A stretch of DNA of 64,000 nt, taken from Arenibacter nanhaiticus (GTDB lineage Bacteria; Bacteroidota; Bacteroidia; Flavobacteriales; Flavobacteriaceae). Made by a program: the position numbers and the translations under genes. The stretch covers positions 1 to 64,000 of the forward strand of contig NZ_FQYX01000012.1 of the NCBI RefSeq assembly GCF_900141935.1. Direction: 5' to 3'. The notes beneath the pieces were generated by a model. That model was given only the letters and a program-made list of their open reading frames with translations, was not told the DNA's origin and ran no database searches. Position 1 is the stretch's first letter, and every line of letters starts with the position of its first letter. Below are positions 17,478 to 29,287 of the stretch, piece by piece.

Positions 17478-20186
17478 TTGCAATCAAATAACCAACATAT
17501 ACTTTTCCTATTGCTCCTATTATTTGGAGCCCTATCTTCTTCCGCACAGGAGGACCAAATTAAGCAATTACCCATTACTGCCGTTAGAGATACTATTGTA
17601 GCGCCACTCTTTCCGACTACTGCAGTACAAGATTCCGTCTTAAGAGACTCTATTCAAAAAGATTCCGTTAATGCGAAAAAGCCATTGCTATTAGACAACA
17701 TCAAATACAAGGCCAAGGACTATGTAAAGATGAGTAAAAAAAATCAGAAAATATATCTTTATAACGAAGCCGAATTATATTACCAGGACACAGAACTAAA
17801 AGCTGGCGTAATTATTATGGACTACGTAAAAAATGAGGTGTACGCCGGCCGAATAAAAGATTCCTTGGGGAATTATTCCCAACTCCCCTACTTTAAACAA
17901 GGAAGCAATATAGTGATCCCCGACTCCATACGATTCAATTTTGACACACAAAAGGCTATTATATGGAATTCTAGAACCGAACAACAAGCTGGTTTAGGCC
18001 AGTTAGGTAGCGATGCCATGAAGGTGTATGCCCAGATCACAAAAAAAGAAAACGATTCTGTTTATTTCTTAAGTGAAGGAAAGCTAACCACTTCTAAAGA
18101 CACCCTTAACCCCGACTACTATATACGCATTAAAAAAGCGAAATTCGTACCCAAAAAGAAGGTTATCGCAGGCTTCAGCAACCTCTATATTGCCGATGTA
18201 CCAACACCAATAGCCCTTCCTTTTGCTTACTTCCCCCTTACAGTTGGAAGGACAGCAGGCTTAATGATGCCAACTTTTGGAAGTGATCCTAACCGTGGTT
18301 ATTTTCTTCAAAACGGAGGATATTATATCCCTATAAACGATTATGCAGATTTGACTTTGACCGGGGATTTATACACCAATGGTAGCTATGGACTTAGAGC
18401 CCAGTCTATTTACACCAAAAGATATAAGTACAGAGGAAACATAAATTTTAGGTACGAGAACTTAGTAAACAGCCAAAAAGGATTTAGCGATTACAGCAGA
18501 AATACAATTTATAACATTCAAATATCCCATTCCCAAGATCCTAAAAATAATCCGAATTCCAGATTTCAAGCCTCTGTAAACCTAGGGAGTAGTTCTTATT
18601 ATAGAAATTCTTTATTACAACAGAATTTGCCAAACACCCAAGTCAACAACTTATCTTCTTCCATCTCCTACTCAAAGACTTTTCCGGAGTATCCTTCCGT
18701 AAATGTCAGTTTAACGGCTACACACAACCAAAACACCAATACTGGCAATGTCGATGTTACCCTTCCGACTTTTCAAGGAAGCATGGAGCGTATTTTTCCG
18801 TTTGCCCCAAAGGAAGGAATTAAAAAAGGTCTATTTCAAAATATTAATTTCCAATACAACCTAAATGCTCGTAACAGCATCTCGACCACTGAAGATGACT
18901 TCTTAACCAGCCGAATGTTCAAAGACTCCAAGTTTGGAGCAAGACACACCATTCCTTTAAGCACCAACTTTAAGGTAGCCAAGCATTTTAGCGTTAGTGT
19001 GGGCGGCTCTTATGAGGACGTTTGGGCCATTGAAACTTACCGCAGAGGATATGATCCAGATACTAGAAGAGAGGTTATAACGGACACCATAAATGGTTTT
19101 GACCGATATAACAAATACAATTTCAGTACCAGTATAGGGACAACCTTATACGGTACCTTTAATTTCGGAGAGGACAAAAAAATTCAAGCCATACGCCATG
19201 TCATGCGACCGTCGTTAAGCTATGGTTACGCACCTTCTTTTGAGCAATTTTACGACAGCTATATCGGCGCTAATAATGAAGAAGAGCTATACAGCAGATT
19301 TGAAGGCACTTTAAACGGCGCTCCCGGATTAAACAAATCTAATTCCATGAGTTTCTCTTTAGGGAATCAACTTGAAGCCAAGGTACGCTCAAAAGACTCT
19401 ACAGCTACCGAACCCAAAAAGATATCTTTATTGAGTAATTTGAATTTATCCGCTGGTTATAATTTTGAAGCTGACTCTTTAAAACTAAGCCCTTTAAACG
19501 TTAACGGAGGAACAAACATCCTTAACAATAAAATGGCCATAAACTTTGGCGCCAGCTTAGACCCTTATGCCATTGACAATAAAGGGACCAGAATAAATAC
19601 TTTTAATATAGATAACGGAGGAAGCCTGTTTAGACTAACCTCGGCTCGGGCCAATGTAAGCTACTCATTAAGCAGTAAGTCTTTTGGTAAAAAAGAACAG
19701 GAAGAAGAAGATAAAGACGAATACGATTATGTTGCTTCCAGTGGTGGTAGGGATGATGATCTTTTTGGTCGCGCGAACAATTTTAATGAAAACCGTCCTT
19801 CGGATAGGGACGCTATGGATAGTGAGGATGTTGAAAATCCATTTTTTGGCACAAAATTACCATGGGACCTTAGATTATCCTATGCAGTTAACTACACCAA
19901 CTCAAATCGTCAGGATGCCATTGGTAGCCATGCCCTGATGTTTTCGGGAAACATACAACTTTCCCCAAGATGGAAGGTAGGGGGATCATCTGGTTACGAT
20001 TTTAAAAACCAAGGCTTTACCCTTACACAACTCCGATTCGAAAGAGATCTAAAAAGTTTTAGAATGAACTTTAACTGGACCCCATTCGGTACTTATCAGC
20101 GCTGGTATTTCTTTATAGGAATAAAGAGTTCTATCTTAAAAGATCTTAAATGGGAAAATAGAAGCCAGCCCACTAGAAGAAGATAA
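17478..20186 (+). CDS. LptD-like LPS assembly outer membrane protein
   Basis: This is a roughly 900-residue outer membrane barrel protein of the OstA/LptD type that inserts lipopolysaccharide into the outer leaflet. No in-frame ATG exists near the 5' end. The frame is open from TTG 17430, but TTG at 17478 gives a compact signal peptide (QSNNQHILFLLLLLFGALSSSAQ) and lies downstream of a TAAGTTTG box at 17425-17432, so it is preferred. The N-terminal third has the periplasmic beta-jellyroll pattern (YKAKDYVKMSKKNQKIYLYNEAELYYQD trimmed: YNEAELYYQD, GVIIMDYVKNEVYAG). The rest is a long series of aromatic, alternating barrel strands (LTLTGDLYTNGSYGLRAQS). A charged insert (EQEEEDKDEYDY) sits near residue 760. 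It is divergent from the amidase gene. Confidence 0.85.
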   Translation: MQSNNQHILFLLLLLFGALSSSAQEDQIKQLPITAVRDTIVAPLFPTTAVQDSVLRDSIQKDSVNAKKPLLLDNIKYKAKDYVKMSKKNQKIYLYNEAELYYQDTELKAGVIIMDYVKNEVYAGRIKDSLGNYSQLPYFKQGSNIVIPDSIRFNFDTQKAIIWNSRTEQQAGLGQLGSDAMKVYAQITKKENDSVYFLSEGKLTTSKDTLNPDYYIRIKKAKFVPKKKVIAGFSNLYIADVPTPIALPFAYFPLTVGRTAGLMMPTFGSDPNRGYFLQNGGYYIPINDYADLTLTGDLYTNGSYGLRAQSIYTKRYKYRGNINFRYENLVNSQKGFSDYSRNTIYNIQISHSQDPKNNPNSRFQASVNLGSSSYYRNSLLQQNLPNTQVNNLSSSISYSKTFPEYPSVNVSLTATHNQNTNTGNVDVTLPTFQGSMERIFPFAPKEGIKKGLFQNINFQYNLNARNSISTTEDDFLTSRMFKDSKFGARHTIPLSTNFKVAKHFSVSVGGSYEDVWAIETYRRGYDPDTRREVITDTINGFDRYNKYNFSTSIGTTLYGTFNFGEDKKIQAIRHVMRPSLSYGYAPSFEQFYDSYIGANNEEELYSRFEGTLNGAPGLNKSNSMSFSLGNQLEAKVRSKDSTATEPKKISLLSNLNLSAGYNFEADSLKLSPLNVNGGTNILNNKMAINFGASLDPYAIDNKGTRINTFNIDNGGSLFRLTSARANVSYSLSSKSFGKKEQEEEDKDEYDYVASSGGRDDDLFGRANNFNENRPSDRDAMDSEDVENPFFGTKLPWDLRLSYAVNYTNSNRQDAIGSHALMFSGNIQLSPRWKVGGSSGYDFKNQGFTLTQLRFERDLKSFRMNFNWTPFGTYQRWYFFIGIKSSILKDLKWENRSQPTRRR

Positions 20187-20230
20187 TCACAAAGAAGTTA
20201 GTTAATCAAGTATTTTTAAACCCTTAACAG

Positions 20231-20611
20231 ATGAAAAAGATAATCACCACTGTAAACGCTCCTGCGCCTATAGGCCCCTACAATCAGGCTATATTAGCTG
20301 GAAACACCTTATATATATCGGGACAAATTGCATTGGATCCAAAAACAGGCGAATTGGTTTCTGGAGATATTAAAATTGAAACGGAGCAATGTATGAAAAA
20401 CTTAAAAGCCATTCTTACCGAAGCAGGAATGACTTTTGAGAATGTTGTTAAATCGTCTATTTTCGTAAAAGACATGCATCAATTTTCACAGATAAACGAG
20501 GTATATGGCGCCTATTTTGATGCTGAAACGGCACCGGCCAGAGAAACTGTGGAAGTGGCCAACCTTCCTAAATTTGTCAATGTAGAAATTTCAATGATCG
20601 CTATACAATAG
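20231..20611 (+). CDS. RidA family enamine/imine deaminase
   Basis: This 126-residue protein matches the trimeric RidA/YjgF/UK114 family throughout. It begins MKKIITTVNAPAPIGPYNQAI and contains GNTLYISGQIALDPKTGELV, the F..VVKSSIFVKDM strand and the catalytic arginine segment APARETVEVANLP. The family hydrolyses reactive 2-aminoacrylate and other enamine intermediates from PLP enzymes in the cytoplasm. It follows the LptD-like gene by 44 bases and overlaps the convergent sugar-kinase-like gene by 11 bases at its 3' end. This order is compact but has no obvious functional link. Confidence 0.95.
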   Translation: MKKIITTVNAPAPIGPYNQAILAGNTLYISGQIALDPKTGELVSGDIKIETEQCMKNLKAILTEAGMTFENVVKSSIFVKDMHQFSQINEVYGAYFDAETAPARETVEVANLPKFVNVEISMIAIQ

Positions 20612-21455
20612 CACTCTTGTGAAATTCAACAAGACCATCTATAGGTCTTTGACGAATTACCCCTAAAATCAAATCGTTTCTTTCTATCACGGTGGCTAAT
20701 TCTTCTCGAAGATAGTAGGCTATACTTCCTACGAAACTTACAGGCACCTTGGTAGCAAGATCGAATTGCATTATGTAATTATTTACAAACTGCTGAAAAC
20801 CTTTATGAATGACACCTTTACAATAAGGGTGTTCTTTATTTTCTACAATAAACCTAGCAAAGGTCGCCAAATAGGTATTGGGATTAGGCTGCTTATACAG
20901 GTTCTCTTTTATAACATCGGCCTCCAAGTTGTATTCTTGTTCGAATTTCAAACTTAGGTCTTTTGGTATTTTATTGAAATAATAATCTCTGATTAATTTT
21001 CTGCCAAAAAAGTTTCCACTACCATCATCCATAGGAATATAGCCTAAAGAAGCTACTTTCTGATGCACCTCATTCCCATCATAATAACTGCAATTAGAAC
21101 CAGTTCCTAAGATACAAACAATACTTTGATCCCCTATTTTAGTCGTAGCATAAATAGCCGCGTAGGTATCTTCTTTTACCTCAGCTTTAGCATTGGGAAA
21201 AAATTCATTAAAGATACTGGTCAAAAACACTCTCATTCGATCGGTTCCACAACCAGCACCATAAAAAAACAAATGAGTAACAATTTCTCGGTTCTTGGAA
21301 AGCTCAAAATTATTAGCCAATCTATCTTCAATAACAGGACGGGTTAACACTTCCGGGCTCAATCCTAATGTTTGGGTAAAAAACAATTGGTTTCCTTTTT
21401 CATCCAAGGCTATCCAATCAGATTTTGTAGCACCACTATCAACAATCAATATCAT
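20601..21455 (-). CDS. BadF/BadG/BcrA-type ATPase, N-acetylglucosamine-kinase-like
   Basis: This 284-residue protein has the ASKHA fold. The first phosphate motif is MILIVDSGATKSDW, the second is CILGTGSNCSYYDG, and PMDDGSGNFFGRKLIRDYYF is characteristic of the eukaryote-type N-acetylglucosamine kinase group. It probably phosphorylates an amino sugar in the cytoplasm, which would fit amino-sugar recycling together with the GH3 fusion and the NagB-type protein elsewhere in the window. A TATCTTTG box on its strand lies 37-44 bases upstream of the start. Exact substrate is inference. Confidence 0.85.
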   Translation of the reverse strand: MILIVDSGATKSDWIALDEKGNQLFFTQTLGLSPEVLTRPVIEDRLANNFELSKNREIVTHLFFYGAGCGTDRMRVFLTSIFNEFFPNAKAEVKEDTYAAIYATTKIGDQSIVCILGTGSNCSYYDGNEVHQKVASLGYIPMDDGSGNFFGRKLIRDYYFNKIPKDLSLKFEQEYNLEADVIKENLYKQPNPNTYLATFARFIVENKEHPYCKGVIHKGFQQFVNNYIMQFDLATKVPVSFVGSIAYYLREELATVIERNDLILGVIRQRPIDGLVEFHKSAIV

Positions 21456-21538
21456 AACGTATGTTTATTAAAAAAGAATCCTGAAAACAAACAAAGATAT
21501 TGTTCACCTTCAGGAAACTTTATATTAGAAGCATTATC

Positions 21539-23550
<2,012 letters not shown>

Positions 23551-23744
23551 GAAAATTTTTAAAAAAACAAAACTAGCAAACTTATTTTAATTAATGATTG
23601 ACTTTGGATTTAATTTGATTCTGGGGCATCACTATAACGTTTTAGATAAATTATTTACTTCAAATTGTTAGATTCTTAGTCAGAATATTGCAAAAATAAA
23701 TTTTAGACACTCCTACTTTTATAGCTTCAACAGTATATTGCAGC

Positions 23745-26700
23745 TTATTCCTTTCTTCCCAAGATTTTTAACAACAACGCCTTAAAACTATCAAAATCTA
23801 CTTGATAAGAAAGCCCGATTCCTTGGGTGTATCCTTGTCGGTCGGCCAGGAATTGTTGAATCTCATTTTCTCTATTAAAGATCTTAGCGCTTAGGGTTCC
23901 TTCTTCATTTAACAGTATTTGTACTTCCACATCGCCAGCCACTACTGTTTCCGACACCCCACCAACAGGTACTCCTACCCTACCATTTAGCAGCACTCTA
24001 TCGCTTATTTGGGTAGACAAGGTTACTCCAATCCTGTTTTCGGTCTGTATATCGGTATTTCGGTCTAGAATTCCTTGTTCATACGACAAACCTAAGTTCA
24101 ACTTATCATTATCTCCAGACAATACTGAATTAAGCAATCCTGAGGCCGATTGCAGTAAGTTTCCTGTAACAGCCTGTTGATTGATTCCTGTACCTTCATT
24201 GACAAAGGACCCTTGAGCCAATAAGAACAAGGCATTTCTTTCTGCAATAGTAGGATCCTGTAGGCGATATTCCAATTCTGATTTTACAATAGAATTGGTT
24301 CCCGGAAAATCAATTCTCCAATCGATGACTGGACTTTCTAGCTCCCCGGTCAAGCGAACCACTACATCTGTAGGAATTCGTCTAGTGTAGCCAGGGTTAT
24401 CTAAAAGCGGTGCAGGATTGGCATTCAAAGAATAAACAGCTTCCATATCTAAACGAGCAGCCAAAGGATCGCGCTCCCAAGTAATCCTCCCATCTGGCTT
24501 AACCCTGAAGGTTTTATCTATAACCCCTCCAAATTTATAATGAAACTCCCCTGTCACCACGACAAAATCGCCATACATATTAAATTTACCCTTGGTATTT
24601 ATCTCTATAAATAAAATTCCCACCCCGGTACCTTTTAAAGAGCTACCAGTCTTTGGATCTACGACGATCTCTACCTCGGCCTCTGGGGTAACATCCAAGT
24701 TAAACGCTAATTCTAGCCCTTCATATTCCTTAAGCTTACGTTTTTCATCATCGGGTATTTCGTCCTTGTTATTTACAAAGTTGATAAAGGAAAAATCGCC
24801 TATACTGGCGACATCGCTTATCGGTATTTTTAATGAAGTTCCTTTAGCAGTTTCCCCATCTACATTAATGGTCAAGGCATTGGTTGGACCAAATATTCGT
24901 CCTTTCCCCCTTAAATACCCCATACCGTAATACAACACCTCTTCTTCGAAGGGAGTATTTAAAATCAGAAAACGATTGTTTTTGGTATCTACATTTAAAT
25001 CTAACACCCAGTCTTTAAAAAGGTTATGAGTGATTGTGCCGTCTAAAACAGCCTTCGTATTCATAGAGATATCTGTGAGCTGAATTTGTTGGAAATTAAA
25101 AGTCTGCCCTGATAATTTCACTCTTGAATAGGGTGCAAAACTATAATCTACTTGTAAATATGGCACCGCTATCCCCGCATCGTTGAGAGCGAGGCTCCCC
25201 CTCATATCCGGATTATTGATATCTCCTTTCAGCTGAGCACTTCCCGACAGGAATCCACGTATATTGGTAATTACCCCTTCTCCAAGCGGACTAAAGGGCT
25301 CAAGGTTAAAATCTTGAAAATTAGCTATTAGGTTTGCCTGGGGCATATCTTTCTGATTTAAGATATTACCCACAACACTAAGCTTTTCGACCTCCTTATC
25401 AACCAAGGCAGAATTGACCACAAAATTTGTCAAATCCCTATTGCCGACAATACCAAGCGACAAATCGCCCAAGGGTATATCATTGATCCCAAATTTTTTA
25501 ATATTAAGGTTCGAAGACGGCAAATACACATTATCCCTTTGCAACACATTTAAGGTCCCATTAACCTCTCCATGCAGCTTTAGACTATCTATAGCGGGAG
25601 TAATCTTACTTAAAGAAACCCGATTAAAACGCAATTCTATATCCTTAAAGGTAGAATCTGCTAATTGGCCTTTAAGCCTAATTTGTTCATGGTCGCCGTT
25701 ATTCATAACGACTTCTTCTATTGTTATAGAATCCAAGGTTTTATTTAGGATAACCTTATTTTTGTTATCTCCTTCTTTGTTCAGAATCCATGTATTTCCC
25801 TTAAAACTAATATCGGAAGTTTTTAATCCTATAACAGATTTGTTCCCCTTGTTGAAAGTGTGATAAAAATTGATATTATAACTATCATGAAAACCACTTC
25901 CTCCATGAAATTCCGTTCTAAAAAACAAGGTATCCTTTAAGGTCGTATTAATAAGACTAAAGTTGTTTACATTATAATAGGGAGTTTCTAAATTCCCAAC
26001 AGAAATATAGGTATTAAACAAGGGGTTCTTATTATCTATTTTAATATCTATGCTATCGAGCTCATTATTAAAAGCTTTGATACTAGGCGACTTAAAGTTT
26101 AGCTTAAAATCGCCTTCATCGGCAATTATATTCCCTTTTATAAATGTATTTGGGTCAAATTTCACCTCTGGAAAAAACACATCGACTATCTTGTTATAAA
26201 TTTTAAAATTAAAAGACAGTCTTTGTTGTTTAGAAATTTTAAACGGTCGGTAATTGGTATAGATACTACCTAAGGAATTTTGCATCAATCTCCCCAATTC
26301 TTTTACTTTAAAGAACCCCTTGAGGTACCCCGTAATAATGTCTGGCGAATTGATAGTAATAACTCGAGTACTATCATTCTCAAAAGTTGATGAAATTTTA
26401 AAATCTTCAAAATAATAGGTATCATTTTTATTCTGATAATTAGTTTTTGAAAATTTGATATCCCCAATCAGGTTATCCAGAGTATTTCCGCTAATGTCCA
26501 TATTGACATCTCCCTTAAACACAGAAATACTATCGTCAATGATCTTTAGATTTTTTAAATTGGCATAATCTACGGAGGCTATAAAGTTTAAATTACTTCT
26601 TCCTTCACCAAAATCTGCCAACCCTTTAAAGCTAAATTTTGCATTTTCGTCATTACTCAGTAAAGTACCATCAAACAACTGTTCCTTTAAGACACCAGAA

Positions 26701-28076
26701 ACCTTAAGTTTCTTGTATTTATAGCCATTAAACCCAAGTGAATACACTTCTCCAATGACTTCTGTATTTAAATTCTCTTTTATAAAACCTTTTCCTTCAA
26801 CATTAAAATCGAGCGTCGTTAATCCTACTTTTTTGGTCTCCAACAAATCTCCCAAATCAAAATCTATCAAGGAGACAAAACCTTTGTAGGAGGCATTGTC
26901 GATATCATTGATATCGGTTAGTTCCAAATCTACATAACTGCTACCAATAAGAGTATTGATATTGGCCTTTGATATTATAGAAGACTCTGTAATAACAGCA
27001 TCTCCCCTAACCGTAAACTGTCCTAATTTTTGAATAGAGGAAGGCAAAACATCTCCTAAAACGTTAGGCATCAATGCTCTTAGCTCATAATAATTGGAAG
27101 TTACATTCTTCATTTCTGCCGTTAAAGCAAAGCCACCTTCTTTATTAAATAAATTCTTAAAATTAAAGTCGCCACGAATACCAGTATCATCCATATTAAG
27201 GAAGAGGTCATAGGTATTCAGATCGTTTAGAACACCATTTATCCGGGAAGAAAACAACACTTTTTTACCGCTACCAAACTGATCATAAAGAAGGTTCACT
27301 TCGTCCAAAGCAACGGTCGATTCTACAAACTTGGCAGTTATATTTACTTTATTAATAAAATCGACAAAGTCCTTTCGCTCATAATCGAAGACTAAATTCC
27401 CCGACAAATGCGATTCTGGAGTGTCGATGCTTAAGGCATCAAAACGCATTTGTTGTTTGGTATATTTAAATTTAGTGACCATTTTTTTTACTTCGACACC
27501 TCTTTCGCTAATAAAGGACATGCCGCGAATATTCGATACAACTTCGGGTCCTAAAATTTGGAAATCCGTGGCCGAAATATTTAAATCTCTAAAATTCAAC
27601 ATTTCGGTATTCTCTTTATTTTCATCAAGAAGCTGAAACTTACTTTCAGAAATCTCTACATCGGCAGAAGAGAATAAAAATGGTGGTGTACCCGGTTTTC
27701 TAGGTTTTTTATCATCTAGTTTATCGATAAAAACCTCTAAATTGGAGTTCTTCTCATCTTTATAAGTCTTTAATTTAAAGTTAAGGCGTTCAATTGCTAT
27801 ATCTCCTAATTGTAATTTTCCTTTGACCAGATTTGGAACATTTAGGACAGAAGTACTTAGATGATCAATATAAAATAAAGTATCTTTCTTGTAGTCTTCA
27901 ACAAAGACTCCTTTTAAAGAAGTATCCCAAGTAATTAAGGACACTTTTAGCCTGTCTATATGGATGTTAGTACCAAATACTGAATTGATCTCATTGGCGG
28001 CATATCGGGCAAAGGAGGTCTGCACGAAAGGCATAGAAAGCACCAAAGTGCCCAAAACACAAATAAGAAGGAGCAC
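23745..28076 (-). CDS. tamB: TamB family translocation/assembly module protein
   Basis: This very large protein (1443 residues from the GTG at 28076) has an N-terminal membrane anchor (LLLICVLGTLVLSMPFV), more than 1000 residues of repetitive beta structure, and a C-terminal DUF490/TamB domain (FGGVIDKTFRVKPDGRITWERDPL, then RDPL-like and barrel-like ends). TamB-type proteins bridge the envelope and carry phospholipids or assist barrel insertion. No ATG is available at the 5' end. The basic segment KKLRKIVVR is encoded in frame immediately upstream, before a TAA at 28122-28124, so translation may really begin at ATT 28097 or ATC 28115. It is divergent from tsaD. Confidence 0.88.
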   Translation of the reverse strand: MLLLICVLGTLVLSMPFVQTSFARYAANEINSVFGTNIHIDRLKVSLITWDTSLKGVFVEDYKKDTLFYIDHLSTSVLNVPNLVKGKLQLGDIAIERLNFKLKTYKDEKNSNLEVFIDKLDDKKPRKPGTPPFLFSSADVEISESKFQLLDENKENTEMLNFRDLNISATDFQILGPEVVSNIRGMSFISERGVEVKKMVTKFKYTKQQMRFDALSIDTPESHLSGNLVFDYERKDFVDFINKVNITAKFVESTVALDEVNLLYDQFGSGKKVLFSSRINGVLNDLNTYDLFLNMDDTGIRGDFNFKNLFNKEGGFALTAEMKNVTSNYYELRALMPNVLGDVLPSSIQKLGQFTVRGDAVITESSIISKANINTLIGSSYVDLELTDINDIDNASYKGFVSLIDFDLGDLLETKKVGLTTLDFNVEGKGFIKENLNTEVIGEVYSLGFNGYKYKKLKVSGVLKEQLFDGTLLSNDENAKFSFKGLADFGEGRSNLNFIASVDYANLKNLKIIDDSISVFKGDVNMDISGNTLDNLIGDIKFSKTNYQNKNDTYYFEDFKISSTFENDSTRVITINSPDIITGYLKGFFKVKELGRLMQNSLGSIYTNYRPFKISKQQRLSFNFKIYNKIVDVFFPEVKFDPNTFIKGNIIADEGDFKLNFKSPSIKAFNNELDSIDIKIDNKNPLFNTYISVGNLETPYYNVNNFSLINTTLKDTLFFRTEFHGGSGFHDSYNINFYHTFNKGNKSVIGLKTSDISFKGNTWILNKEGDNKNKVILNKTLDSITIEEVVMNNGDHEQIRLKGQLADSTFKDIELRFNRVSLSKITPAIDSLKLHGEVNGTLNVLQRDNVYLPSSNLNIKKFGINDIPLGDLSLGIVGNRDLTNFVVNSALVDKEVEKLSVVGNILNQKDMPQANLIANFQDFNLEPFSPLGEGVITNIRGFLSGSAQLKGDINNPDMRGSLALNDAGIAVPYLQVDYSFAPYSRVKLSGQTFNFQQIQLTDISMNTKAVLDGTITHNLFKDWVLDLNVDTKNNRFLILNTPFEEEVLYYGMGYLRGKGRIFGPTNALTINVDGETAKGTSLKIPISDVASIGDFSFINFVNNKDEIPDDEKRKLKEYEGLELAFNLDVTPEAEVEIVVDPKTGSSLKGTGVGILFIEINTKGKFNMYGDFVVVTGEFHYKFGGVIDKTFRVKPDGRITWERDPLAARLDMEAVYSLNANPAPLLDNPGYTRRIPTDVVVRLTGELESPVIDWRIDFPGTNSIVKSELEYRLQDPTIAERNALFLLAQGSFVNEGTGINQQAVTGNLLQSASGLLNSVLSGDNDKLNLGLSYEQGILDRNTDIQTENRIGVTLSTQISDRVLLNGRVGVPVGGVSETVVAGDVEVQILLNEEGTLSAKIFNRENEIQQFLADRQGYTQGIGLSYQVDFDSFKALLLKILGRKE

Positions 28077-28110
28077 TAAAAGTACTCGGACTACAATTTT
28101 TCTTAATTTT

Positions 28111-28137
28111 TTGATAGGGCTTTATGTTTTACCTTTG
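28111..28137 (+). promoter_or_regulatory. Promoter of tsaD
   Basis: TTG at 28111-28113 and TACCTTTG at 28130-28137 are 16 bases apart, close to the Bacteroidota -33/-7 arrangement. The start codon follows 26 bases later. Confidence 0.6.
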
Positions 28138-28163
28138 TACGTTCAACTTTTATTCCAAACCGA

Positions 28164-29186
28164 ATGGAAAATAAAAATATTTATATTCTTGCCATAGAAT
28201 CTTCCTGTGATGATACCTCAGCTGCGGTTTTATGCAACAAAAAAGCTCTTAGCAATATTGTGGCCACGCAAAAAATACATGAGGAATACGGTGGGGTAGT
28301 TCCAGAACTTGCCTCGAGAGCTCACCAACAAAATATTGTTCCTGTTGTACATCAAGCATTAGCTAAGGCAAATATCGATAAAAATCAGTTATCTGCCATA
28401 GCTTTTACGCGGGGACCAGGACTAATGGGTTCTTTATTGGTTGGAACTTCATTTGCTAAATCACTTTCCCTAGGATTGAACATTCCATTAATTGAGGTAA
28501 ATCATATGCAAGCTCATATTTTATCGCATTTTATTGAGGATGACACCCACAAAACCCCAAAATTCCCCTTTTTGGCCATGACCATAAGCGGTGGACATAC
28601 ACAGGTTGTTTTGGTAGAAAATTATTTTAAAATGGAAGTAATTGGCGAATCTCTAGACGATGCCGTAGGAGAAGCCTATGACAAGAGCGCCAAAATATTA
28701 GGTTTGCCATACCCTGGAGGCCCATTAATAGACAAATACGCACAATTGGGTAACCCCAAGGCCTTTCCGTTTCCAAAACCAAAGGTTGAAGGACTAAATT
28801 TTAGTTTTAGTGGATTAAAAACCAGCATCCTATATTTTATCCAAAAGGAAACTGCCAAAAACCCCAATTTTATTGCGGAAAATTTAAACGACATTTGCGC
28901 CTCCATTCAATATACCATTATAAACATTTTAATGGACAAATTAAAAAAGGCCGTTAAGCAAACAGGAATAAAACAAATCGCCATCGGTGGCGGGGTGTCC
29001 GCCAACTCGGGGATTAGAAAGGCTTTGGAAGAAGCGGAAATAAAACATGGCTGGACCGCTTATATTCCTAAATTCGAATTTTGCACCGACAATGCAGCCA
29101 TGATCGGAATTGTGGGATATCTGAAATATATGGAAACCGAATTTTCAGACCAGAGTGTTACGGCCAAGGCCAGATACATCCTATAA
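28164..29186 (+). CDS. tsaD: tRNA N6-adenosine threonylcarbamoyltransferase TsaD
   Basis: This 340-residue protein is the universal Kae1/TsaD enzyme that transfers threonylcarbamoyl to A37 of ANN-reading tRNAs. It starts IYILAIESSCDDTSAAVL, binds metal through NHMQAHILSHF (HxxxH), and shows MTISGGHTQVVLV, the GEAYDKSAKILGLPYPGGP segment and the late IGGGVSANSGIR motif. Partners TsaB and TsaE are not in the window. It heads a same-strand run with rsmE and three conserved genes, and has a good promoter upstream. Confidence 0.98.
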   Translation: MENKNIYILAIESSCDDTSAAVLCNKKALSNIVATQKIHEEYGGVVPELASRAHQQNIVPVVHQALAKANIDKNQLSAIAFTRGPGLMGSLLVGTSFAKSLSLGLNIPLIEVNHMQAHILSHFIEDDTHKTPKFPFLAMTISGGHTQVVLVENYFKMEVIGESLDDAVGEAYDKSAKILGLPYPGGPLIDKYAQLGNPKAFPFPKPKVEGLNFSFSGLKTSILYFIQKETAKNPNFIAENLNDICASIQYTIINILMDKLKKAVKQTGIKQIAIGGGVSANSGIRKALEEAEIKHGWTAYIPKFEFCTDNAAMIGIVGYLKYMETEFSDQSVTAKARYIL

Positions 29187-29287
29187 TTTTACGATGACAC
29201 ACAAATTACTAGGGGCACACTATAATTATTGGAGGTCAGACCAATCGTGTTGCCCCGGCAATAACATCAAATAAACTATATTTTATT

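Noticed and set aside
25414-25863. 149-codon plus-strand frame inside tamB
   Set aside because: Antisense to continuous TamB coding sequence; no independent signal or family.
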